Source of the DNA: Smallanthus sonchifolius | Lineage: Eukaryota > Streptophyta > Magnoliopsida > Asterales > Asteraceae | NCBI GenBank assembly: GCA_023525975.1 | Contig: CM042042.1 | Location: 8,749,501 to 8,813,500 of the forward strand | Direction: 5' to 3' | Length of the DNA stretch: 64,000 nucleotides | Shown here: in pieces, positions 10,690 to 20,489 of the stretch | Numbering within the stretch: position 1 is the stretch's first letter | Layout: every line of letters begins with the position of its first letter | Program-made: the position numbers and the translations under genes | Notes under the pieces: generated by a model | The model's database searches: none | What the model was told of the DNA's origin: nothing | Seen by the model: only the letters and a program-made list of their open reading frames with translations

Positions 10690-11170
10690 TTAAAGAATAT
10701 GCCTAATACATTAACGAATATAAAAATAAATATGTTTATAATAATTAAAAATATTATTATACCAATGCAATTTTATGAATAAAACTAACGATAGGTTGTA
10801 AATACTATAATATATAATTTACTTATAAATTTGTTTTACCACTTCTTTTAAGTTAATGTAACTAAATTTATTCAATTAAAGAACTTGGTCACGTGTAAGC
10901 ATGAGAAACTAAGGGTTAAAATCATGTTTTTTCTTAAAAAAAACACTTCAATTTTATGATAGAAATTCGAAGAATTCCGATACCGCGTGGTAAAACAACC
11001 GAAATACCCTCTTACCTAAAATTTGTTGTTTCCTACAGCCCTTGTTCGTAAGTTTAATTTGATTGATTGGTTGCCTCCTGGGCCTGGTTCTCGGAATCAG
11101 ATAAAAAAAACAAACCAACAGCCCTTGCTTCCTTTGATTGATTGGTTGCCTCCCGCCTTGTTTGGGAGTT
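10690..11170. repeat. Segment duplicated at about 25434-26300
   Basis: This AT-rich block shares long runs with 25434-26300. Landmarks are ACTTCTTTTAAGTTAATGTA, a run around AACTAAGGGTTAAAATCATG, CGAAGAATTCCG, TGGTAAAACAACCGAAATA, and GATTGATTGGTTGCCTCC followed by an A-run and ACAGCCCTTGCTT. No coding capacity is seen. It is either an old segmental duplication or two copies of one dispersed repeat. Confidence 0.7.
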
Positions 11171-11927
11171 ATTTATGGTTAAATATGTTGACTTAAGTTA
11201 TAACGTATGCTGATTGACTTTTATGGATGATATAATATCCAAGTTTGTACATGATGTTGAAAGTAATATATGTGAATGTCTTTACAGCATAGTTGGTTCT
11301 TTAATTTTGAGAACAAGTGTAAGAAATGGCTTTATTAGACCGTAGATCTTAAAAGTCAATGAGAGGATGATTATATGGTAACAACTATTGTAATTATTTA
11401 TATGGTATCGTGCTTGGACCATGTAAGATCAAATATTGAAGAAGCTTATGAGGTTATAGAAATAGAAGTGCATTCACATGTCTTCTTTGACACATAACCT
11501 CATATTTGGACCATGGTGACTTTTTTTGGTTTAATTTCATTTATAACATTGTTAAATTTTGTTATCTATTTTGATAATTTAAATTTTAAAGATACATGAT
11601 TTAATTGTTCGTATTCAATTGTTCGTATGCTTTGGGTGATCATTTCTTATTAATTGAATAAGATGGTTTTTCATAATCTAATCCATACATTGTTGGTATA
11701 ATTTCACCATGCTATTTGTTAATATTCCTAAAAACAGTTTAGATATTTATCTCTTTTAGCTATGTTTAGATTTTCCGATCAGTTTGTTATACGCATTTGG
11801 ATATTTGAGATGTGGTGTAACGCGCGCGGGAAACTGCTAGCACTAAAATATGATGCACTTTAAAGACATTTATGCCACTTCTCTTAACAAAATTTATTCA
11901 CTAACCAGAACTTCTTAGTCAGCATAA
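11171..11927. other. Intergenic AT-rich stretch, possible Helitron 3' end
   Basis: No gene is seen. Near 11817-11841 the sequence GTAACGCGCGCGGGAAACTG followed by CTAG resembles the GC-rich end plus CTRR terminus of plant Helitrons. I cannot find a 5' partner, so this is only a possibility. Confidence 0.35.
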
Positions 11928-12426
11928 TGTCACGGAGTTACCTCTTTGACTCACGTGCGGCACTTAGTCTCATGCTAAGTTCAGCCTTTGTCCCGACTAT
12001 GTAGCGATTCGGAAGCCATAAGATGCAAACAAGCAAGATCGTAATCAAACAACTTATATTGATTACAAGGAAAGAGTACAAGTGAGCTTTTTACAAGGTG
12101 AATTCTTACAAGTGTTGGAGGTGATTAGCAAATGAACAAGCACCTCCTATTTATACTAAACATGGCCTAATCTTGATCATTCTATCTAGAAATCTCTAAT
12201 TATAAAATATTACAAATATCTTGGTTATTTATATGGAAGGATCTAGGCTAATCCCCATGATTAAGGGATGATTTAGAAGGCTCTAGAAACTTGAATATTT
12301 AAGTCTTGATCCAGATTTTTCCAAGCACTCTTGAATAGTCTTGATGTTGCTGGAACTTTTCGGAATCCCGAGCATGAAAACTGAACTTTTGGGCAGAATT
12401 AAGCTCGTTTTGAGCGGGTCGTGACA
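11928..12426 (-). repeat. 3' LTR (499 bp) of the gag-protease element
   Basis: On the minus strand it runs TGTCACGACCCGC to CTCCGTGACA. It holds a TATA box (minus TATAAATAGG, about 12148-12158) that the other LTR has lost through a 3-bp deletion. The two LTRs otherwise differ at few positions, which suggests a fairly recent insertion. Confidence 0.9.
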
Positions 12427-12586
12427 TTCTCCCCCACCTAAATTCACGACGCCCTCGTCGTGCATCCTTGGCAGTGCTTGGCTCAGCCTCCTTGGTCACG
12501 ACACGCTTAAATTTTTGAACCTGCCTCGGTTCCCCTTTGTTGGATCCAAATATGAGTCGCAAGGCTGACACCGTCTTTCCTTGAGG

Positions 12587-15500
12587 TGTAACATCCATGA
12601 GTTTCTGGTGTAATTTTTATCTTATTTTTATATAATAATGACACTCCAATTCAAATCCCGTACTTATCCAACACTTGATGCCACATTAATTACCATTTTT
12701 ACGTATATCAAATCGAAGTTTTAACCTTGCGTTAACATAATATTTTTTCTATTTATATATGTGTAACATATATATGTATATATATATATACACACATATA
12801 TAGATATAAATATACTTTGTTATAATAATTAGATCATTTACACCATTTATAAAATAAAAGAAATAAAAAACTTTTCCTTTATTAATTAATAATAAAACAT
12901 ATAATGTTTAGACTTTTCTTATTATTTGTACAAAAACCTTTTATAAACAAATAAAATAAATTAAATCAAATAAAGTTGTTCTTGAACCTTTTGCATAACA
13001 CTTGAACCCTTTGCATGTGAACCTTTTATCTAAATTTGAATCTATTCTAGACTTGAACCCATATGAACCCATTTTGACCTTAAATTGTCAACTTTGACTC
13101 CCAAAGTCAAACTGGCCCAAAATCAACGAAATCCAACTGTGAAATCGATCTAAACTCGGTGAATTGGATTTCCCCTACACGCCAACCCTTAAATCGGCCT
13201 TATCCTGACCAAATTAACAGCCCAGTTCAAACGATAAGGCGGTCGAATTCAAATTCAAATAAATTAACGTAGTGAAGTCAAAACCGAATCAATCCGGTCG
13301 AAATTCAATAAATTGGACGCGCTTCAATCCCAAAAATCATGCTTAGACTGATCCCCTCTGAACCTAGTCCTATTTCGCGACCCAATTCATCCTGTGACAG
13401 TGGGATGACGCGTAATTAGAACCGTAATTGACACCCGTAACCTTTGCAATCGAATCAAGCCTTTAAGACCAAATCAACCGAACTAAACCTTCGTGAACCT
13501 TCGCACGACCCTATATAACCTCGCGCAAGCCCCAATTGAATCTCATTCCATCTCCGTTCGTCGATCTAGCGCCCAAAACATCGGCTCTGTCAACTTAGTC
13601 GCCAGGCGTCGTTACGCAACCATTCCAGGTACTATTTACATCAATCGATTCGTTTTTACCTGCTCATCGAAAGCCCCTTATCACATTTCAAAACGCAAAT
13701 CAAAATAGGTCCAATTTCGGGAAATCTCTGAGACCTGTTCGAACAATTTTGAAATAAAAATGGAGTTCTAAACTTAATCAGATAAAACCATTTACATTCT
13801 AGTCATAACAGCGAACCACCCCCAGACCAACCGGCTAAAACGGAAGGTGTTTAGGGGAGTGGTGTGAGTTCGAAACCCACGCAAACCCACAACTCAGATC
13901 CCTTTTTACGCATCTCCCCCTGACCAGACCCGGCCCTCTTATCACTCTCTGTTAAGACCCAATCGAACCGGGTTTGTACACGGGTTAGTATCCCTGGTCC
14001 GGTGGTAAGCCTCGAGTGCAACACAAAATCCACCCGGGTTCGAGCCGGGTGGCATTCTTTTTATTTTAAAACCATTTTTAAATCATAAGTTGATTTTTTA
14101 AAAATTCTTTTTATAAACCTAATATATTTCAGAACGTATTGGCTCAATAAATTACCACTTTAAACATAAAACCACTATTTTACCAATTAAAGTGTTTGAA
14201 ATCTCATTTTAATCATTTAAAAATATATTTTTAAACCAAATTATTTAATTACAAAACAAAGTATTTTAATTACCTAATTTTATATAAATATTGTGACAAG
14301 ATTTTTATAAAGATTCATTCTCATGAAACAAAGTTTATAAATCATTTGTTATATATATTAGAGCCTAAACCATATCTAAACAAATAAAACTTTTCTAATA
14401 TATATAGATAAATACATTTACATTCCTCTTATTTTTTTTGAACATACTACTTTAATAATAAATAATTTATTTATTAGTTACCTTCTTACATTAACAAATT
14501 CATTTAGGGTTGTATTTGTACTAATATATATTTACCCTATATTTTTGACACATTGTTATAATCAAATAAATAAAATAAAACTTATTTATTTAGATTACAA
14601 ATATAATATCACACCACTTTTTAAAGACTGATTATTTTTAAATAAATAAAGGGATTTATTTATTTAAAGTATTAAACCTAACATCCCAAGACAAGTAATA
14701 CTTTCTTTGAAATCTATGAAACCAACACTTATATATATCAAGCTTTTATACAAATGTTATATCAAACTCCTTGTGATAACACAAACTCGTTGTACAAGTC
14801 TTTACACTCACTCCCGTTGAAACCCTAGACTCTACCATAGACATTGTGCACATTATTAATTCAAGTTCATTTCACTTTAGGTCAAATCACTTGTGCTACC
14901 CAAAGCTCGTGTTAACCACTACATTTGATACAAGTGAGTATTACATAGCCCCTTTTACTCTTTTACACTTTTTGGGGTGAAACATGAACTCTATACACAC
15001 AAATGATTACAATTACACAAACTACACAAATACAAATCCTCTTTACATTCATGTGTGCAAAATTTGAGCTTTATGTTTGAGTGCTAGGTGTGTTAACTAT
15101 TTATGTGCAATCATTAACTATTCAAGCCGACGGTTAACAATGATAGATCTATTGAGTCTGACAAACCCACCCAGATTGGGGTGATTGTTACCGACAACAT
15201 AATTTGCATGCTAGTTACAAAGGTTTGATTGTACTTTGGTTACACAATAGTTGCTCCCCATAAATGCCTTATTTTATCATGTTTTGTAAGGATTTGTTTA
15301 TTCACAACTATATACTAACTATGTACAAACCTGTGTATGCTCACCAACTTTTTAGTTGACCTTATTTCATTCATGTTTCAGGTGCTAATGTGTGATTTGA
15401 TCAAGGCTTGCTACACATAGGTTTTGGGACTTAGTTAATTTTAATTCAAGAATAATTTGTATTTCATTTATGTACTTTGGAATTGGTTTATGTTGTTTGA

Positions 15501-15601
15501 ATTGAAATGGATTTAATATATTACAATTTAGTTAACCTTGAGCTCATGAACAGTCTACATGTCCCGCCCCGACGTATTCCGCCGTCGGTTGGGGTGTGAC
15601 A
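12587..15601 (-). mobile_element. Solo LTR (3.0 kb) nested in the gag-protease element
   Basis: It runs TGTAACATCC to GGGGTGTGACA on the plus strand and is flanked on both sides by the perfect 5-bp duplication TGAGG (12582-12586 and 15602-15606). On the minus strand it starts TGTCACACCCC, the same start as the LTR at 62556, so the parent element pointed left. No coding region, primer site or internal domain is present; recombination between two LTRs of a full element is the usual origin. It interrupts the reading frame just after the protease. Confidence 0.88.
13990..14052 (+). other. tRNA-like segment inside the solo LTR
   Basis: A possible A-box-like stretch (CTGGTCCGGTGGTAAGC, from about 13994) is followed at 14030-14052 by a perfect hairpin with 8-base arms CCACCCGG/CCGGGTGG around GTTCGAG, like a T-arm with B box. 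A weaker B-box-like GAGTTCGAAACC lies near 13868. No full cloverleaf can be drawn, so this is a tRNA-derived relic (SINE-like) at most, not a tRNA gene. Confidence 0.4.
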
Positions 15602-17423
15602 TGAGGTCCCGTGTAGCGCTCCATTTTTACCATGCAAGCTCGTTCACCATCCATGATGCATAGAGAGTCCATAAACGGCATGGAAAAGGCGTTTACCTTC
15701 GAGAAGAAGTCCATCCCGAGCACGAACTTGTAATCATCCATCGGCACCACTGACAAGTCCAACGTGCCTTTCCAGTCCCTGATCTTAGCCTTAACGCCTT
15801 GGACCATACTATCGATCAGCTTGACGTCCCCATTTGCGGCCTTGATCCATGCCAACTCCTTTCTCGTCCTGAGCCCAAGTCGTGTTGCCTTGTCTTTTGA
15901 CACAAAGTTGTGACTTGCTCCCGTGTCGACTAAGGCTCTAGTTGGCATCCCGTTTACTTTTATGCATACATAGTGAAGTGCCGTCGACTTCGCCCTCGGG
16001 TTCGTGGCTTTACCCATATCCACTCCTGGCCCCGATGTGTTGGTTTTGCGCGTGCATCTGTTGCACTTTCCATTCAGCAATTCCCTAATCGCTTTGGTCT
16101 TGGGCCCTTTCCTAGGCCTCCTTGAGCGTTCCTTATGCTTTACCTTCGGGTTTGTGGCTTGCCCATTCGCCACTCCTGGCTCCGACTTTCCCATGGTATT
16201 GATGAGTTGCACAGCCCCAAGTCGTGCCTCATGCTCATCATCCCGACCATCTTCCTGGGCAACCATTGTTTGCAAGCTGGCCTTCTTCGGATAGAACCGG
16301 GCTATATGTCCTCGAACCCCACAGATGAAACACCCTTCATCTTGGTTCGTGGGGTTACGTGTATCCTTCTTTCGAAGATGATCCCGTTTGGCTCCCCCAC
16401 CATGTTCCTTGTTACCTTCGATCATGGGTTTACATGGGCGCTATTCCATCAAGTCGACTAGGCTTTCAGCAGCGGCAATGGCTGAAGCTAAGTCTTTAAC
16501 ATTGCGACGCTCTAATTCAGTCTTTGCCCATGGTTGTAACCCTTCGAGGAAATAGAACAAGAAATCCTCATCCAAAAGGTCAGGGATCGCAAGAGTTAGT
16601 GTGGTGAACTCTTTCACATACTCTTGGATCAACCCAACATGTTTGAGCTTTCTTAGCCGGCTCTTTGCTTCGTGCAAAGCGTTAACCGGATATAATTGTC
16701 TCTTAAGATCTCGAACAAATTCAGCCCAAGTCTTGATCATACACGTACCTCGTTCGACGTCTCCATACCTATGTCGCAACCATAAAGCCGCGGTATCCTT
16801 TAAGTACATCGTAGCGGTGTTGATCTTTGTCTCATCATCTACGATGCCGGCCCCTCCCCCCCGAAGTATCGCTCCATCTCCCAAAGAAAGTCATCCACAG
16901 CCCGCGCCTCACGTTTGCCATCAAACGTACCTGGTTTGGGGACTTTAACTTTTGGAGCAAATGGGTTAACATTCCCACTTACGTTAACCAAGGCCTTGTC
17001 GCACTCATTCACCTTGGCCTCTAACCCGATCAGGCTTCTATGGCAGTCTTGAGACATCTCATCCATGTCTCGGCGCAGCTTCAGTGACAACTCATACATG
17101 TCTCGACGTAGCTTGGCGATCTCGTCTTTAACCATCACCGTTATCTTGCTACAGAAAACTTGGATGGCATCCTTCAAGTCTTCGGTCAGCCCTAAGAAGT
17201 CATTTCCCATCGAATCCAATTGTGCGAGCGTGTCGTTGACTTCCAGGCCTAGCCCGGTCATGGCTTTCTCTATGTCACCAAAGCGTTTTTCCAAGGCCCC
17301 ATCCTTGGAAGCACTCCTGCTTTTCTTTCCAGCTCCCCATCGAGTCCCTTCTCGACCACGCCTCTCTTCCCCGAGTGCAACATTCTCCACGGTTGCCTCA
17401 ATCTTGCTCGGATCAGTCGCCAT
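15602..17423 (-). pseudogene. gag and aspartic protease of the LTR element, interrupted
   Basis: On the minus strand gag starts at ATG 17421-17423 (MATDPSKIEATVEN), has a helical N-terminal part, then the capsid motif KVPKPGTFDGKREARAVDDF. It shifts frame at a C-run near 16855, continues through the capsid-like YLKDTAALWLRHRYGD, and meets a stop at 16441. After the stop comes a zinc knuckle, CFICGVRGHIARFY, in which the fourth ligand Cys is Tyr. The protease follows with LVDTGASHNFVS as active site. The frame is cut at 15602 by a nested LTR and resumes at 12586 for about 50 codons up to the polypurine tract. Confidence 0.8.
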
Positions 17424-17439
17424 CCCAACGAATCGACGT

Positions 17440-17451
17440 GCTCTGATACCA
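17440..17451 (-). promoter_or_regulatory. Primer-binding site complementary to initiator tRNA-Met
   Basis: The minus strand reads TGGTATCAGAGC one base inside the 5' LTR. This is the standard plant retrotransposon primer site for the 3' end of initiator methionine tRNA. Confidence 0.9.
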
Positions 17452-17453
17452 CT

Positions 17454-17949
17454 TGTCACGGAGTTACCTCTTTGACTCACGTGCGACACTTAGTCTCCTG
17501 CTAAGTTCAGTCTTTGTCCCGACTATGTAGCGATTCGGAAGCCATAAGATGCAAACAAGCAAGATCGTAATCAAACAACTTATATTGATTACAAGGAAAG
17601 AGTACAAGTGAGCTTTTTACAAGGTGAATTCTTACAAGTGTTGGAGGTGATTAGCAAATGAACAAGCACCTCCTTATACTAAACATGGCCTAATCTAGAT
17701 CATTCTATCTAGAAATCTCTAATTATAAAATATTACAAATATCTTGGATATTTACATGGAAGGATCTAGGCTAATCCACATGATTAAGGGATGATTTAGA
17801 AGGCTCTAGAAACTTGAATATTTAAGTCTTGATCCAGATTTTTCCAAGCACTCTTGAATAGTCTTGATGTTGCTGGAACTTTCCAGAATCCCGAGCATGA
17901 AAACTGAACTTTTGGACAGAATTAAGCTCGTTTTGAGCGGGTCGTGACA
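17454..17949 (-). repeat. 5' LTR (496 bp) of the gag-protease element
   Basis: This is the partner of 11928-12426. It differs by a 3-bp deletion that turns the TATA box TATAAATAGG into TATAAGG, plus scattered substitutions. As the 5' LTR it would have driven transcription, so the deletion may have weakened the promoter after insertion. Confidence 0.9.
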
Positions 17950-18522
17950 ATAAGCTCTTTTTTTATTTTTATCAAACTACAACTAAGGATCAAATTCTTG
18001 TTTTTCATAAATAAAAACGTTAGTTTTTATAGCAAAAGTTCACTAATTGATTTGATGCGATTCCATTTTAGCTTTTTTTTGGCACGGGTAATGGCTCTTT
18101 TTCGGGTCAGGTGGGTTTAACCTAGTCAATTTAGATTCTGCCATATAATTAAATTTATTTTATTATTCAATCATTTAATTTCATAATTATCATCAACAAT
18201 GTCTTTTTGAACTTATTCATCAACTTTAGAAGTTATTGTAATTAACTTTTATTTATTAAAGCTTATACTACTTCTTATATGCCATTTTCATAATCATTTT
18301 ATATTTTATCCCTATAATTACTGTAAGTAATATTATTTCATTTATTTGATTTTAGTCAAGGTTTCAATTTTCATAGTCATTTTATATATATTCCTATTTG
18401 TTTGTTTAAAAGTCTTCTTTGATTAAGCTCTTTTATTTTATTTTGGTAAAATATAGTCAAAAGTCTTTTTTAATTAACAAACTAGTTGTTGACCAAATAC
18501 AATGTAAATACTAAATAGCAGC

Positions 18523-19118
18523 GGAAAAAATACGAAAATGGACATTTGATCAACAAAATACTTAAAAATGGGCATCCATATTTAGCCTACTGTTTCATGG
18601 ACATTGGTCATGACAGACGGCTAAAGACGGCTAAGCTAGCCCGCTAAAATTTCCGTGCCAACATTCCATTTGTCAGAGTACGAGCCAATAAGCATGTGAC
18701 AAGCTTAGCCGTCTAAATAAACAGTTTTAGCCGTCTAATGCATTTAGCCGTCTAAATAAACAGTTATAGCCGTCTATTAGACGGCTAAGCCTCCGAAAAT
18801 TTTCAAAAAATATTTTCAGAGGCTCAGCCGTCTATGAGACGGCTATAACTGTTTATTTAAATGGCTAAATGTATAAGACGGCTAAAACTGTTTATTTAGA
18901 CGGCTATAGCCGCCTATTAGACGGCTAAGTCTGCCACGTTTCGCCATATTATTGGTTTGTACTCTGACAAATGGAATTTTGGCACGTAAATTTTAGCAGG
19001 CTAGCTTAGCCGTCTTTAGCCGGCTATCATAACCAGTGTCCATAAAATAGTATGTTAAATATGAATGTCCATTTTTTTATAATATTCCTTATCAAATGTC
19101 CATTTTCGTATTTTTCCC
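18523..19118. mobile_element. Foldback (long inverted repeat) MITE with 9-bp target duplication, Mutator-like
   Basis: The two halves are near reverse complements for roughly 280 bp each, from GGAAAAAATACGAAAATGG at the left to its complement ending CGTATTTTTCCC at the right. The arms repeat TTAGCCGTCT/AGACGGCTAA many times. It is flanked by AATAGCAGC (18514-18522) and AATAGCATC (19119-19127), a 9-bp duplication with one mismatch, the length made by Mutator-type transposases. The paralogous site near 28205 lacks the element. Confidence 0.8.
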
Positions 19119-20280
19119 AATAGCATCATTTAACCTCTAAACAGCTCCGCTAGGGGTTCAAAATTTTCTCTTTAATTCATTTAACCTCTAAACATCTTTT
19201 TAAAATTATTCATTAACTTTTAAAAGTTATTTTTTAATTTATTAAAACTTATGTACAACTTCTTGTATGCCAATTTTCATAACCATTTTAATTTATTATT
19301 TATCCACAATTATTGTTAGAATAAAAATCAATGTTTTGCCAAAGTGAGATTGAATTTGCATCCAACAAAATTACGAAAGTCCATCATTGGTCCTTCAAGA
19401 CTGTGGGTGAGGATGAAAATTGGAGCTTCAATCCTCAACTATAACTAAAAAGAAGGAAGGTGAAGGGTTTCGGGTTTTTTCTTTCTTCTTCCCTTTTTTG
19501 GAATATGTATAGCTGTGAATTAAAAAAATTTCTTCAAATGCAGTAACTAAATACTATTTTATTTATAAAAGAATAACAACAACTATATCTTGTAAGATCT
19601 TATCAATAACAAAACTATTTTTAGGATCTAAGAAAGGTGAGATATAGTCAAACTATCAGATCCAAAAACCCTTGCACATGAAAAGAATATTAGAATAGTC
19701 GAGTTCTACACAAAATCTAAATAGCATACAACAAAAGGATCTAAAAAATTAGAATGAGTAAGTTGTTAGGAACTAAATAGTGAAAATGTGTAAGTAGTGA
19801 AAAGAGAAAATAGAACATGCAACATCATAGAAATACGAAGCTAAGAAGGTAACATGCAAAGGCACCACGGGTTTAAGTAGAACTAAAATCCTAAGATAAA
19901 GGTAAGACAAATTTGTACCCTCCCCTAAAAGTTCTTAACCTCAATCATACACCTCCCCGGAGTGGTATCTCTGAATATGTCCCGAGGGTGGTCTCAGGTT
20001 CGTGACCGATGGGGATGGACTGATGTACGAGCTTTCCTTCGGGGACGTGTCAGTCTAAAGCCTGAAGGTTCAGTACTCGATTAATGGAAATGATCGAATG
20101 GACCAGTGGCCCGTGAGTAATCTAATACGCTGTTAGAAAAAATTTAATAATTAACTTCCAAATATAACTATAGAGACATAAGAACCACCCTTTATAAATT
20201 ATTTAGACCATAAAGCTAGTACGCTGACGCACAAACGGAGTTGACTTTGGTCCAGAAAGGAGGCTACCTTCATAATCAGG

Positions 20281-20489
20281 CCTAGATATATTTTATAGTG
20301 CCGGAGAGTTGTAAAGTCTTGTGTTTAATATTGTAATAAATTTCTAATTTCAAGCCTCTCAAATTCTGTTAAAAGGCGTTGCTTTACATTCAACTAATCA
20401 CACCAAATTAATCTTATCATCTTTCATCTCCTGTTAAGCTGTGCACTTGCAATTGATTGAATATTATACTTTTTATTTGATCATCAAAT
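20281..20489 (+). promoter_or_regulatory. Conserved proximal 5' flank of kinase copy 1
   Basis: This block is conserved before all three kinase copies (also about 32125-32345 and 52380-52582). It includes a TATA-like ATATTTTATAGTGCC (about 20287) and a leader with AAAAGGCGTTGCTTTACATT and CACACCAAATTAATCTTA. Conservation in a truncated third copy shows common descent rather than proving function. Promoter identity is inferred from position. Confidence 0.45.

Larger units (their letters stand above)
11928..17949 (-). mobile_element. LTR retrotransposon coding only gag and protease, minus strand, with a nested solo LTR
   Basis: Two near-identical LTRs (11928-12426 and 17454-17949) face the same way and bracket the element. 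On the minus strand the order is 5' LTR, initiator-Met primer site (17440-17451), gag, protease, polypurine tract GGTGGGGGAGAA (12427-12438), 3' LTR. ATAA lies directly outside both LTRs, so the duplication seen is 4 bp. Without the nested LTR the internal region is only about 2.0 kb, and the frame runs from protease straight to the polypurine tract. No reverse transcriptase, RNase H or integrase is present, so it must have relied on another element's enzymes. Confidence 0.85.
18040..20489 (+). repeat. Upstream segmental duplication, copy 1
   Basis: This sequence reappears at about 27730-29300 and 31960-32345 at high identity, ending at the start codon of each kinase gene. Landmarks are TTTGATGCGATTCC, CGGTAATGGCTCTTTTTC-like text, AACAGCTCCGCTAGGGGTTC and a shared 5' flank. 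The only large difference in copy 1 is the foldback element at 18523-19118. It shows the genes were duplicated with at least 2.4 kb of upstream DNA. Confidence 0.85.

Noticed and set aside
13990..14052. Functional tRNA gene
   Set aside because: Only T-arm-like and A-box-like parts are visible; no acceptor stem or anticodon arm can be drawn.
16004..16461. Plus-strand open frames opposite gag and protease
   Set aside because: They are shadows of the minus-strand gag-protease reading, which has the knuckle and DTGA motifs.
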